From positions 4,092,001 through 4,156,000 of the forward strand of contig CP074402.1 of assembly GCA_018388625.1 (NCBI GenBank): 64,000 nucleotides of DNA. Direction: 5' to 3'. Positions 8,397 through 18,161 of this stretch are shown piece after piece. Below the pieces are notes generated by a model. It was not told the DNA's origin. It saw nothing but the letters and a program-made list of their open reading frames with translations, and did no database searches. Both the position numbers and the translations under genes were made by a program. Each line of letters opens with the position of its first letter. Position 1 is the first letter of the stretch. The stretch is from Nocardiopsis eucommiae (GTDB taxonomy: Bacteria > Actinomycetota > Actinomycetes > Streptosporangiales > Streptosporangiaceae).

Positions 8397-9045
8397 GCCG
8401 GTCCACCTCAGCGAGCATGTTGGACCGGGCGCGGGGCTCCCAGTGCGCCCGGCCGAACTCCGTGTGGAACAGGTGCGGGCTCTCCAGCAGCGAACGCAGG
8501 ACCCGCAGCCGTCCGGCCCGGAACACCCGGTCGGGGTAGCGCCAGTACTCGGCGCGCACCGCCGAGGTGTAGGCCAGGTACTTCTCCGGGGCTCCCGCCA
8601 GGGTCGACAGGTCGGCGTCGGAGAGCACCGCGCCGTTGGCGTCCCCCGGCTCGGGCCGGTGGTCCCTGGTGACGCCCACCAGCCGCACCACCTCGGAGAT
8701 CAGTACCGGGTCCTTTCCCAGGAGCGCGAGCAGACGGTGCGCCAGAGCCTCGCTCTGGTCCTCGTCGTGCCCCGGGTTGCCCTCGTGGACGGCGTCGTGG
8801 AACCAGACCGCGTACCGCACGGCGTCGACGTCGCGGGCCTCGTCCTGGAGCACGTCCACGGCCCGCAGGGTGCTCCACAGGTGGGAGAGGGTGTGGTACC
8901 GCCGGTGGTCCTCGCTCCAACGACCGAGGAGCTCGTCCCCGACGGCGCGGGAATCGCAGTCCTCACCGGCGAGCTGACGCCAGGAGGCGGCGAGGAGGAC
9001 GGCGTCCTCCTGTCGAAGGGGGTGGAAACGGTCCTCGGAGCTCAT
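8317..9045 (-). CDS. HD-domain metal-dependent phosphohydrolase
   Basis: 242 residues from the ATG at 9045. It carries the HD-superfamily signature: RRYHTLSHLWSTL supplies the first His, and YAVWFHDAVHEG supplies the HD pair around residue 85. DQSEALAHRL and LSDADLSTLAG follow in the positions of later metal ligands. This resembles the 'predicted metal-dependent HD hydrolase' group whose substrates (possibly nucleotides) are not established. The C-terminal Pro/Gly-rich tail overlaps the DUF4031 gene by 80 bases on the other strand. It starts 36 bases after the response regulator gene and may share its transcript. Confidence 0.82.
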   Translation of the reverse strand: MSSEDRFHPLRQEDAVLLAASWRQLAGEDCDSRAVGDELLGRWSEDHRRYHTLSHLWSTLRAVDVLQDEARDVDAVRYAVWFHDAVHEGNPGHDEDQSEALAHRLLALLGKDPVLISEVVRLVGVTRDHRPEPGDANGAVLSDADLSTLAGAPEKYLAYTSAVRAEYWRYPDRVFRAGRLRVLRSLLESPHLFHTEFGRAHWEPRARSNMLAEVDRLSRELAEEPVPSRRPWGGAAPPPADG

Positions 9046-9081
9046 GTGATCAGTCTTCCCGTCCGGGCCCGGCCCCAAAGG

Positions 9082-9744
9082 TCAGCGCGCGGAGTCCTCG
9101 ACCAGTCCGGCCTCGTGGGCGAGGACGGCCGCCTGGACCCGGTTCCTCAGGCCCAGACGGCTGAGGATGGCGCTGACGTAGCTCTTGACCGTGCCCTCCA
9201 CGAGGAAGAGGCGTGCCGCGATGTCCGCGTTGGACAACCCGGCGCCGACCAGGGCGAGCACGTCCCTCTCGCGGTCGGTGAGTGCGGCCAGGCGCGCCGC
9301 CGCGGCGGCCTCCTTCGCCGCTCTGCCACCGCCGAACCGATCGATCACCTGGCGGGCCACCCTGGGCGACAGGTAGGCGCCGCCGTCCGCGACCGCGTGC
9401 ACCCCGGCGATGAGCTCACGGGGGTCTCCCGCCTTGAGCAGGAACCCGCTGGCACCGTCCCCGAGCGCCTGGGAGATGTAGGCGTCCTCCCCGAAGGTCG
9501 TGAGGATGACGACCCGGGTGCCAGGAGCCACCCGCAGGATCTCCGCGCAGGCCGCGAGCCCGTCCATCCGGGGCATGCGGATGTCCAGGAGCACCACGTC
9601 GGGACGGTGGGAGAGCACCAGCTCCACCGCCTGGCGGCCGTCCGCGGCCTCCGCGACGACCTCGATGCCCGGATCGCTCTGGACGATCGCCCGCACACCC
9701 GCGCGGATCATCGCCTCGTCGTCGGCGAGCAGCACTCTGATCAC
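9082..9744 (-). CDS. NarL/FixJ-type response regulator
   Basis: 220 residues, intact, GTG start. The receiver domain (1-120) has the acidic pair DDE at 8-10, the phosphoacceptor Asp54 in VVLLDIRMPRMDG, Thr in ILTTFGED and Lys in GFLLKAGD. A LuxR-type helix-turn-helix follows (ALTDRERDVLALVGAG, then SNADIAARLFLVEGTVKSYV). It forms a two-component system with the HisKA_3 kinase encoded upstream (11327-10162), with a small membrane protein gene between the two. The signal and regulon are unknown. Confidence 0.95.
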   Translation of the reverse strand: MIRVLLADDEAMIRAGVRAIVQSDPGIEVVAEAADGRQAVELVLSHRPDVVLLDIRMPRMDGLAACAEILRVAPGTRVVILTTFGEDAYISQALGDGASGFLLKAGDPRELIAGVHAVADGGAYLSPRVARQVIDRFGGGRAAKEAAAAARLAALTDRERDVLALVGAGLSNADIAARLFLVEGTVKSYVSAILSRLGLRNRVQAAVLAHEAGLVEDSAR

Positions 9745-9778
9745 CGTGTCACCCGTCCCGGTCGCGGCGTCCCACAGG

Positions 9779-10165
9779 TCATCTCGTCAGCCTCTCCTTG
9801 GTCACCAGCACCGCGTCCTCGAAGCACAGCTGGTAGAAGTCCACGTCGTCGTCGAACATCCCCGCGGAGTCGCGGTACTGCTCACAGGCGGGGTCGGCGG
9901 AAGCGAACTCAGCCAGGCGGGACTCCGTGATCCGCAGCGGCTGGTCGGGGAGGGGAAGGTCCTCGCGGTGCGCGCCCACGGCGAGCGCCGCGAACTGCTC
10001 CGGTGGCAGGGTGCTGTCCGCGAGGATCTCCGCGAGGACGTAGTAGACCGTGGCGACCACGAGGACGACCACGACGACCGGTGCGGCCACCAGGGCCAGG
10101 GTCCACGGCTGGACCCGTCTCCGAGCCGCCCTGTGGAGCTGCTCGATCTCCTCGCCCTCCCTCAC
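9779..10165 (-). CDS. Small single-pass membrane protein
   Basis: 128 residues from a GTG at 10165 that overlaps the kinase stop codon (GTGA), implying translational coupling. A basic N-terminus (EQLHRAARRRVQPW) precedes one strong transmembrane helix (LALVAAPVVVVVLVVATVYY). An extracytoplasmic domain of about 80 residues with two Cys (DPACEQY and YQLCFED) follows. The position between a sensor kinase and its regulator suggests an accessory sensor or partner of the kinase, but I recognise no family. A start at 10204 is possible but would overlap the kinase further. Confidence 0.75.
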   Translation of the reverse strand: MREGEEIEQLHRAARRRVQPWTLALVAAPVVVVVLVVATVYYVLAEILADSTLPPEQFAALAVGAHREDLPLPDQPLRITESRLAEFASADPACEQYRDSAGMFDDDVDFYQLCFEDAVLVTKERLTR

Positions 10166-11327
10166 CTCGGCACCGTCGAGGGGAGGGTGGCGCACACCCG
10201 CCACCCGTCCTCGTGGGGTCCCGCGGTCAGCGCCCCACGCGCCAACCGCACCCGCTCCCCCAGCCCGGTGAGGCCGTGGCCGCCACCGGAACCCGGCTCC
10301 CGGCCCGGCCGCTCCGGTGCCCGGTTGGTGACGCCTACCTCCACCCGGGTGTCGTCGGCGGTCAGCCGCACCTCCACGGGGGCGCCCGGCGCGTGCTTGG
10401 TGGCGTTGGTCAGGGACTCCTGCACCACACGGTGGACGGCACGGTCCACCATCGGCGGGAGCGCGTCGAGGGGGCCCTCGCTGACCAGGACGACGTCCAC
10501 CCCCGAGTCGCGGGCCCGTTCGACCAGGGCCGGGACGCCCTCACCGGTCGGGGCGGTGGGGGCGGGTTCGGTGCCGGTGTCGGGGCGCAGGACCCCGATG
10601 ACCTCGCGCAGACCGGCGGTGGCCGCCACGGCACCGGCGCGCAGCCGGGCGATCTCCTCGCGGTGGTGCTCGGCCAGGTCCGGGGCGACCTCCAGGGCAC
10701 CGGCGCGCAGCGCGATCAGGCTGAGGTCGTGGCCCAGCGAGTCGTGCATGTCCTGGGCGATCCGGGCGCGTTCGCGCAGGCGGGCCCGGTCGGCGGTGAG
10801 CCGCTGTTCGAGCTCCAGCTGGCGGGCGTGCTCCCAGCCCGCCCGGCCCAGTTCCCGGTGCTGGCGACGGTAGACGCCCACCAGCCAGGGCAGCGCGGTG
10901 CAGAACAGGAGGGTGGATCCGGCGGTGACCCAGAGTCCGGGGGTCTCGTCCAGGTGGCGGAGCACGAGCACCGCCATCGCCAGGCAGAGGCCCGCGAAGA
11001 GCGCCACCGCGGGGCCGACCCGTCTCGACCGGCGTCCGGCCAGGTAGGCCACGCACACCAGGAGGACCATGAAGGCCTGGGACCACGTGCACACGAGCAC
11101 GGCCACACACGGGGCCAGGAGGGGAAGGTGCGGCTGAGCACGATCACGGCCCCCGCCAGGGCCACCAGCGCGGGAACGGGCAGGGCGGGTGCGTACCCGG
11201 CGACGGTGAAGGCGTGCGCCTCGGACAGCAGGACCAGGGACACCCCGAGCCACAGCAGGAGGTCGCGCACGACGGAGCCCCGGGTGGGCCATCCGGGTGC
11301 CGGGAACCGGCGCGGTACGAAGTCCAT
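10162..11327 (-). CDS. HisKA_3 sensor histidine kinase (frameshifted)
   Basis: About 388 residues after restoring one base in the run at 11121-11124. The first 70 residues (MDFVPRRFPAPGWP, then hydrophobic helices) are in one frame and the rest in another. The join gives SRTFPLLAPCVAVLV, a continuous membrane segment. Five or so N-terminal helices make up the sensor. A dimerisation/phosphoacceptor H-box (RIAQDMHDSLGHDLSL) and an HATPase domain (VVQESLTNATKHAPG, GGGHGLTGLGERV) follow. It phosphorylates the response regulator at 9082-9744. The stop overlaps the start of the small membrane protein. Confidence 0.88.
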
Positions 11328-11470
11328 GCTGGTGAACCTACACAGCGGCACCGGCCTCGGGACACCAACGAAAGTCAGGGTTCGTCCGCCTCCTGGGGAG
11401 ATCCACCTATCATGGGATGGTTTGCGGCCGAGGGCGACGGCGCGGCACACACGAGACAGAACGAGGCTGA

Positions 11471-12744
11471 ATGTCACCCCTGGAGACCCTGCGACGGATG
11501 CACCGGATCGCCGGCTGGCCGCTGCTCCTCGCCACCTTCCTGGCCCGGCTCCCCGTGTCCATGACGCTGATCGGGCTCCTCACGCTGGTCACCAGCACCA
11601 CGGGCAGCGTCGGAGCCGCCGGACTGGTCTCCGGGGCGTTCGCGCTCGGGGAGGCGATCGGCGGGCCGATCATCGCGCGCTTCGCGGACCGTCACGGTCA
11701 GCGCGTCCCCGTCCTGGTCATGGCGATCATCGACGCGGCCCTCATCGGAGCCCTGGTAGCCGCCGTCACGACGGACGCCCCGCTGACCGTCCTGGTCGCG
11801 CTGGCGGCCGTCGGTGGTCTGTGCATGCCCCAGGTGGGACCGATGGCCCGCACCCGCTGGGTGGTGCTGATCCGCAGGGGCCCCGACCGCGGCCTGGAGC
11901 GCGAGCGCTCGGTCTCCGCCGTGATGTCGGTGGAGGGCGTCCTGGACGAGGCCTCGTTCGTCCTGGGTCCGGCGCTGGTCGGGGTCCTCACCCTCACCCT
12001 GTCCCCCTCCGCGAGTGTGCTCGGCGCGGCCGTCCTGATCGGCGTGTTCGGCACCGCCTTCGCGCTGCACCCCACGGCCCCGCCCGGGTCGGCCCCGGTG
12101 CGCGGCGCCGAGGGAGCATCACCCGGCCCGCGCTGCTCCTGCTCGCCGTGCCGATGTTCTGCCAGGGACTGTTCTTCGGCGGCATGTCGACGGGTGTGAC
12201 GGCGTTCGCGGACAACGCCGGGCACGGTGACCTGTCCGGGCTGATGTACGCGGTGATGGGCTCCAGCAGCGCCCTCGCGGGGCTGATGATGGCCTCGCTG
12301 CCGGTGGGCTTCACACTGACCGCGCGGACCCGCGTGGCGGCGGGCGGCCTGGCGCTGCTCACCCTGCCGTTGTACCTGGAGCACGGGCCGGCGACCCTCG
12401 CGGTCACCATCCTCGTCCTGGGCGTCGCGATCGGCCCGCACCTGGTGAGCCTGTTCGGACTGATCGAGCGGGCCGCCCCGCCCAGCCGCCTCTCGCAGTC
12501 GATGTCGATCATCCTGAGCAGCCTGATCCTGGGCCAGGCCCTGGGCTCGATGATCTCCGGTTCCCTCGCTGACTCCTACGGGCACCAGGGTGCGTTCGCG
12601 CTGGCCACGGCGGGCGGCGTGATCTCGCTGGCGGTGACCACGCTGGTGCTGCGCGCCCGGTGGTACGAGCGGCCCGCCTCCCCCGACAGCGCTGGAACCG
12701 AGCCACCGGTGACCAAGGACACGGGACTGAATTCCCGGGCCTGA
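11471..12744 (+). CDS. MFS transporter (frameshifted)
   Basis: About 424 residues with 12 predicted membrane helices when one G is restored in GAGGGAG at 12111-12115. The N-terminal half starts MSPLETLRRMHRIAG and includes the A-loop-like motif ARFADRHGQRVPV between helices 2 and 3. The second frame resumes with SITRPALLLLAVPMFCQG and runs to the stop. It resembles major-facilitator drug/sugar exporters of the YbfB/AraJ-like sort in Actinobacteria. The substrate cannot be inferred. It is divergent from the histidine kinase (143 bases between starts). Confidence 0.85.
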
Positions 12745-12782
12745 CCTGGGAGAACGTCGCACTCCTCGCTGAGGGCGTCAAT

Positions 12783-12800
12783 CCCCCGTCACGACGGGGG
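12783..12800. terminator. Short hairpin downstream of MFS gene
   Basis: CCCCCGTC and GACGGGGG, perfect 8-base arms with a 2-base centre, 38 bases after the MFS stop codon. Confidence 0.4.
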
Positions 12801-12835
12801 GCGGTGTCCCCGAGGTGTGCGTAGGCTTGTCGACC

Positions 12836-13305
12836 GTGCTCGATCTGTTCAGGGCGCTGGCCCCCGCGCCGGTCTCCACCGCGAGGCCACACCGCCTCCT
12901 CCGATCGCCGGGATCTCCCGCGTGGTCCTGTCCGTGCGCGACCTCGACGTCAGCGTGCGCTTCTACCGCACCGTCCTGGGCCTGCGTCCGGAGTACCCCG
13001 AGCAGGCCGAGGGGCCGCCCCTGACGGTCCTCCCCCTCCCCGGCGGGCCGGACGTCGCCCTCGTCCAGCAACGGGACAACTTCAAGGGGCGCTTCGACAG
13101 CCGGCACTGCGGTCTGGGCCGCCTCACGCTGGCCGCCGCCAACCTCGGCGTCCTGGAGGCCTGGGAGGACCGCTTCACCCGGATGGACGTGGAGCACACC
13201 CCGGTCGTGCACACCGAGGAGGGCTCGACCCTCGTCTTCCAGGACCCCGACGGCACCGAGCTCGCCCTGTTCGTGCCCGCCGAGCCCGACACCGGCGAGG
13301 ACTAG
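12836..13305 (+). CDS. VOC/glyoxalase-fold protein
   Basis: A vicinal-oxygen-chelate protein: ISRVVLSVRDLDVSVRFYRTVLGL at its start, and VFQDPDGTELALFVP with the metal-ligand Glu near the end. The core is in the frame of the GTG at 12817. The natural N-terminus may instead be the GTG at 12836 (LDLFRALAPAPVSTA) joined after restoring one C near 12889-12892. In either case the domain is about 120-150 residues, one VOC module that would dimerise. Proteins of this sort include lyases, dioxygenases and drug-binding proteins; the substrate is unknown. Confidence 0.78.
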
Positions 13306-13352
13306 GTCGTGCTCTGTGGATCACTCCGCGCTCGCGACCGCCGACACGTCCC

Positions 13353-13389
13353 AGCCGGCCCCGGCCCGGGAAGGACCCGGGGCCGGGCT
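13353..13389. terminator. Bidirectional hairpin between convergent genes
   Basis: AGCCGGCCCCGG pairs with CCGGGGCCGGGCT (one bulged G) around a 12-base loop. It lies between the converging VOC and DeoR genes. Confidence 0.6.
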
Positions 13390-13394
13390 CGTCG

Positions 13395-14165
13395 TCACTC
13401 GCTGGGGACGGTCTTGAGCCTGATGTCGCGCTCGCCGAGCTCGTCCACCGCGGAACGCGGCAGGCGGTCGTCGGTGACGATCAGGTCGAACTCCTCCAGG
13501 CGGGCCACCCGGAAGGTGCCGAACTTCCCGTACTTGGTGCTGTCCACCACCAGGACGCTCTTGGAGGCGATGCGCAGCAGCTCCTGCTTGGCGATCACCT
13601 TGGCCTCGGAGGGCGTGGTGGAGCCGCGCTCGGCGTCCCAGGAGCTGCTCGCGATGAAGGCGAGGTCCACGTTGACCTGCCGCAGGAAGTCGGCGGTGAA
13701 CTGGCCGACGGAGGAGTGGTCGGAGTGCGAGACCACTCCCCCGGTGTGGATCAGTTCGATCCCCGGGTACTCCATGAGGTGGCCGACGACGTTGAAGTCG
13801 CTGGTGATGACGGTCAGCCCGACCTTGTCCGTGAGGAGCGGCACCATCTGGAGGGTGGTCGTGCCCGCGTCCAGGTAGATGGTGAAGTTCTCGCGCACGA
13901 GCTCGGCGGCGGCGCGCGCGATCGCCCGCTTGGCGGGCACCTCCAGCTGGGCCTTGGCCAGGTAGGAGGGTTCGCTCTTGAGCCGGGCCGCCAACCGCAC
14001 GCCTCCGGTGACCGACAGGACCTTGCCGTCGTTCTCCAGGGCCTGGATGTCGCGACGCACGGTCATGTGGGACACGGACAGCATCGACGTGAGCTCGTTG
14101 ATACTCAGCACGTGGCGCTCCTGGAGGAGCTTCAGGATGTGCTCTCGCCGCTGGTCCGGGATCAT
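13395..14165 (-). CDS. DeoR/GlpR family transcriptional regulator
   Basis: 256 residues from the ATG at 14165, which has a GAGGCGA ribosome-binding site. It has an N-terminal DeoR helix-turn-helix (REHILKLLQERHVLSINEL, MTVRRDIQALENDGKV) and a C-terminal DeoRC sugar-phosphate sensor domain (LDAGTTTLQMVPLL, ITSDFNVVGHL, HTGGVVSHSDHSSVG, ASKSVLVVDSTKYGK). These proteins repress sugar or polyol catabolism and are released by a phosphorylated sugar. No obvious sugar operon is adjacent; the divergent neighbour is a glycerophosphodiesterase-like gene (start 14400), a possible target. The gene is intact. Confidence 0.93.
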   Translation of the reverse strand: MIPDQRREHILKLLQERHVLSINELTSMLSVSHMTVRRDIQALENDGKVLSVTGGVRLAARLKSEPSYLAKAQLEVPAKRAIARAAAELVRENFTIYLDAGTTTLQMVPLLTDKVGLTVITSDFNVVGHLMEYPGIELIHTGGVVSHSDHSSVGQFTADFLRQVNVDLAFIASSSWDAERGSTTPSEAKVIAKQELLRIASKSVLVVDSTKYGKFGTFRVARLEEFDLIVTDDRLPRSAVDELGERDIRLKTVPSE

Positions 14166-14399
14166 CGTTCGCCTCACACTCGGGGGCCTGGCCTGCGGGT
14201 GCCGTTCGGATACGACACCCCTTATCGAAGTTTCCCAGGTAGCCGTACCCAGGACGTGCCCCCACGACGTGAGACCGCTCGCAATCGGGTCGCGACCGCT
14301 CGGGAACGCGGCCCGCCGCCCGGCCGTCCAGGGACGCCTTGGTGGGCGTTTTTCCTGTTTGCACCACGTAACCCCGGGGTCTTTGCCACTCTTGACTCC

Positions 14400-15116
14400 A
14401 TGACGTTGTCCATCGCACTACGCGGAGACACCGCACGATTCCCCGGGAACACGCTCCCGGCACTGCGCTCGGCTCTGCGCGCCGGAGCCGACCTGGTCAA
14501 GATCGACGTCCACCTGACCTCGGACGGGTATCCCGTCCTGGTGGACGAACGTGTCGTGGCCCTCCCGGGTTCCCCGCCGCACCAGGTCGCGGACCTGACC
14601 CTGGCCGAACTCGCCGCCGCCAGGGACGACGTGGAGCGGCGGATACCCACCCTCATGGAGGTCATCGCCGAGTTCGGCGGCGGGGACACCGCTCCGCTGC
14701 TGGTCGACGCGGCCTCTCCGCAGGCGGCGCTGGCCGCCGACACCGTCCTGCGCGAACACGGGTTCGGTGACCTGGCGTTGTTCACCGGGCCGCTGGAGAC
14801 GCTCCAGGCGTTGCGGGCCCGCAGCCCCGGAGCCCGGATCATGCTCGCCTGGGAACAGCCCGGCCCGCCGCCGGAGGAGGTGGCCCGCACGCTCCGCCCC
14901 ACCTTCCTGGGATCGCACTTCTCGCTGGTGGACCGGGAACGGGTGGCCGACCTCCACCGGCACGGTTTCGGGGTGGTGGCCTGGACCGTGAACGAGTTCC
15001 CGGAGATGGCCCGTCTCATGGGAATGGGCGTGGACGCGCTCGCCACGGATCGCGTCGACGACCTCGTTTCCCTGACTTCGGGACGCGCCCAGGAAACGGC
15101 GACGGGGCCGCCGTGA
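14400..15116 (+). CDS. Glycerophosphodiester phosphodiesterase-like protein, active site degenerate
   Basis: 238 residues with the GDPD TIM-barrel layout: the N-terminal LRGDTARFPGNTLPAL, DLVKIDVHLTSDGYPV, and the C-terminal VVAWTVNEFPEMARLMGMGVDALATDR. Catalytic and metal positions differ from the family. Leu7 replaces the His of HRG, Gly16 the Glu of PENT, Lys34 the Glu of E-x-DV, and Asp-Glu49-50 the HD pair. Asp36 is kept. It may be a non-catalytic relative or have altered chemistry. It is divergent from the DeoR regulator, 235 bases apart. No frameshift. Confidence 0.8.
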   Translation: MTLSIALRGDTARFPGNTLPALRSALRAGADLVKIDVHLTSDGYPVLVDERVVALPGSPPHQVADLTLAELAAARDDVERRIPTLMEVIAEFGGGDTAPLLVDAASPQAALAADTVLREHGFGDLALFTGPLETLQALRARSPGARIMLAWEQPGPPPEEVARTLRPTFLGSHFSLVDRERVADLHRHGFGVVAWTVNEFPEMARLMGMGVDALATDRVDDLVSLTSGRAQETATGPP

Positions 15117-15396
15117 ACGACCGTGCGCGCGGCACGGAATGGAACGGCGACACTTCCCGTTCCGTCCCGGGAAAGCACCGGTACATCCGGTGCGCCGTTC
15201 ACGTGTTCCACGGCACCACCTGGAGGAACGGACGACGAATCCCCCACACGGTGCCGGCGGGAACATCAACACCACGCGCACCCTGAATGACAGTTTCTCC
15301 GGTCAATTCAGCCTTTCCGCACTATGTGTCGACCGTTCGCGGATATCGTTGTCTCCCCTACGTCCGCGGTGCACACCGACCGATGAGAAACGACGA
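15117..15396. other. Intergenic region with hairpin
   Basis: No gene. GCACCGG-tacat-CCGGTGC at 15175-15193 may be the GDPD terminator. The segment 15270-15390 is less GC-rich and probably holds the promoter of the TetR gene. Confidence 0.4.
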
Positions 15397-16014
15397 ATGA
15401 CGGCAGATCACCCCCGAACGCACTTCGCACGACGGCACCCGTCCTGGACTGCGCGGCCCGGCTGTTCGCCGAGCACGGTTCGCGCGGGATCGCCATGTCC
15501 GACCTGACCCGGATCATCGCCACCGAGACACGCACCGACGCGGCGTGCCTCAGACGTGCCTTCCCCACCCGGTTCGACCTCTCCTACGCGGTGGTCTTAC
15601 GCGCCACCCGCGAGCGGGTCGGCGGCCAGCTGGCCGCCGACGCGCCCGGAACTCCCCACCGAACGCATGTCCAGCCTGGTCCGCAGACACGTGAACTCGG
15701 GCTGGCGGCACCGGTCCGCCATCGCCCTGAGCCAGGAACTGCTGCCCACCCTGCGCGCCATCCACCCCGTCCGGCACCGGGAGATCAGCTCGCTGCACCG
15801 GACCTACCGCGAGCACGTGCGCGAGATCATCGTGGCCGGGGTGACCGCCGACCAGTTCCGGATACGGGACACCGGCAGGGCCACCGACAGCGTCCTGGAA
15901 ACCTTCGACTCCCTCCTGCACTGGTACGACCCCGGGGCCGGGCTCAGCCTCAACGACCTGGGCGGGGTGTACGTGGACCTGGTGATCCACCACCACCTGC
16001 GCTGTCCGCGCTGA
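15397..16014 (+). CDS. TetR-like regulator (two frame changes)
   Basis: About 205 residues when repaired. The helix-turn-helix part (VLDCAARLFAEHGSRGIAMSDL, then IIATETRTDAACLRRAFPTRFDL) is read in one frame. The C-terminal ligand domain (ELPTERMSSLVRRHVNSG to LVIHHHLRCPR) is read in another, and the ATG at 15397 lies in a third. One C is missing from the run at about 15411-15415. The second change (about 15647) needs one base removed or two added. The recognition helix is unusual, with Asp-Ala-Ala-Cys where Gly-rich turns are common. It ends 10 bases before the convergent SGNH gene. Ligand unknown. Confidence 0.65.
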
Positions 16015-16024
16015 CCGCGACGGT

Positions 16025-17929
16025 TCAGCCCCCGACCAGCTCGTACAGGTCCACCGACTCCGCGACGGCCCGCAGCCCCGCGTCGTTGGGGTGCAGGTGG
16101 TCACCGGAGTCGAACTCGGGACGCAACCGCTCCGGAAGCGCCGGATCCCGTAGCACCGCGTCGAAGTCCCACACCCCGGTGAAGACCGATTCCGGGTCCG
16201 CCGCCTCCGAACGCAGGTGGGCGTTGACCCGCTGGCGCGCCTCCTCCACCTCCGGGGTGCACCGTGAACCCCCGCGCACGGAGCGAGCGTCGCCACGAAC
16301 ACCCGCACCCCGTGCTCCTCCGCCGTCAGGGCCAGCCTCCCGAGCCCGGCGACCACCACGTCCGGGGTGGCGCCCCAGCGCAGGTCGTTGATCCCCGCGA
16401 AGACCACGAGGGCCTCCACGCCGTTCTGCGCGAACACGTCCCGCTGGGCCCGGTGCAGCATGCTCACGCCGCTGGCGTAGGTGGACACGCCCTCCCCGGG
16501 TAGCCGTCCGAGGTGATCCGGTTGCCCGCCACTCCGAGGTTGAGCACGCCCAGGTTGGGCAGGTCCTGGCTCCGGTGCAGCCGTGCGCTGAGCACGTCCG
16601 GCCAGCGCGCGTGCCCGTCCCGGGTGGAGCGCAGCCCGTCGGTGATCGAGTCGCCGTAGGTCACCACCGCCCCGGGCCCGTCCGTCACCTCGACGCCCGT
16701 GAGGAAGGGCCACTGCTCGACCAACCCGGTGAAGGGTTCTCCCGTGCGGTCCAGGGTCTGGTCACCGCTGCCGGGGACGCTCGTGTAGTTGGTGTCGACC
16801 GACGCGTAGTGGATGGGCGCGGCGGTCACCCGCTCGGGCAGGTGGACGCTGACCAGGAGTTCGGTCTGCGGGGGCAGGAGGAGGTCGACGGGGTCGGTGA
16901 CCAGTCTCCCTCCGGCGGGGATGACCGCGCCGGGAGCCCCGTCGAAGGTCAGCGGGACCGCCGCTCCGTGGGTGGCGGCGCCCTGGCCGCGCAACGAGAC
17001 CGAGACCGCGCCCAGGGTGACCGGGCGGGCGGCGAAGGTGTTGTCGAACCGCAGGCGCGCCTTGTGACCGCCGGTGGTGGTGCGCACGGTCATCCGCAGC
17101 GTCTGGTCCTCCCAGGGGCCGACCGACGCGTACCCGGAGACGGCCCGGGCCCAGGTGCCGGTCCAGGCCTGTGTGGCCGGGCGCCCGCCCAGGGAGAACA
17201 CGTGCAGGCTGGCGTCGTCGTCGGCCACGGTGGGCAGGACGACGTGGTCGACCTCCCGGCCCTGGTCGAGCGGTACCGAGCGGGCGTAGAGGCGCACGGA
17301 GCCGATGGCGCCCTGCCCGAATCCCGTGGCCGAGTTGGCGTAGGGCAGGGACAGGGCGGCGTCCCCGGCCGGACCGGCGGCCCAGTCGGGCACGGAGAGG
17401 GGAAGTCCTGGGTGGTGCCGTCCGCGTAGACCACCCGGCCCTCGCCACGGACGTCGGCGCCGGTGCCGTCGGTGCGGGTGCCCGTGGCCAGGAAGGTCAG
17501 GGAGTCCCACCGGGCGGGTGCGGCGGACAGGGCCACGGACTGGCCGTCGGCGGTCACGTGGTCCGGGCGACCCGGGCCGTAGGCGGGGAGTTCGAGCGGC
17601 GTGTCCAGGAGGACCACCTCCTGCCCGGGGCGCCAGCCCGCCGCCGCCAGGGTGCGGGCGGAGAGGCTGTTGCCCGCACCGTCGAGGTCGGCGGAGCCCA
17701 CGGTGCCGTCCTGGGAGACACCGGTCCCGTCGAGGACGTCGGAGAGCGGGAGCGCGCCGGACTCGCCACGCTCCTCGGCGGGCCGTACGGCGACGTCGCG
17801 GGAGACGCTGGCGTTGAAGGCGACCAGCAGCAGGACCACCACGGTGCCGACGGAGACCACCCTCAGGACGTGGTCCCAGACCGTGGCGGGCCGGTCCGTG
17901 CCGTGCCCCGCCGTTCTGCCCCCGTCCAC
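16025..17929 (-). CDS. Membrane-anchored SGNH/GDSL hydrolase (frameshifted)
   Basis: About 635 residues spread over several frames. The N-terminus (GTG at 17929, GAAGG site) has a signal-anchor helix (VVSVGTVVVLLLVAFNASV). A beta-rich domain follows (LPAYGPGRPDHVTADG, SLPYANSATGFGQGAIGSV). The SGNH esterase blocks come next: VVTYGDSITDG (Ser nucleophile), LGVAGNRI, FAGINDLRWG and SGDHLHPNDAG (Asp/His). Breaks lie at G/C runs near 17399-17402, 16496-16501 and 16270-16287; each is repaired by one base. Proteins with this arrangement are secreted esterases acting on polysaccharide or lipid esters; the substrate is unknown. Confidence 0.85.
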
Positions 17930-18161
17930 CGCACGCCTTCCTCACCGGTTTCGTCCGTTCACCTCACGTGTTCGACGGTCCCGCGGCGCGGTGGTTGCCG
18001 AGACGTGGGCCACGGTGCCCCTCCGACCGGCGGCCAGTCTAGGGCGTAACGGACCTATCGGGTTCCGGACCTGCCGTGAGCGGCCCAGGGACATCCACAA
18101 CACGGAACGTGGCGTTTCGCACCGCGCGCGCGGGGGCACAGGCTCGTCAGGAGGTACCCCC

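Noticed and set aside
10003..11470. Long plus-strand frame upstream of the MFS gene
   Set aside because: Antisense to the kinase and small membrane protein, which have clear domain motifs; only the part from 11471 is coding.
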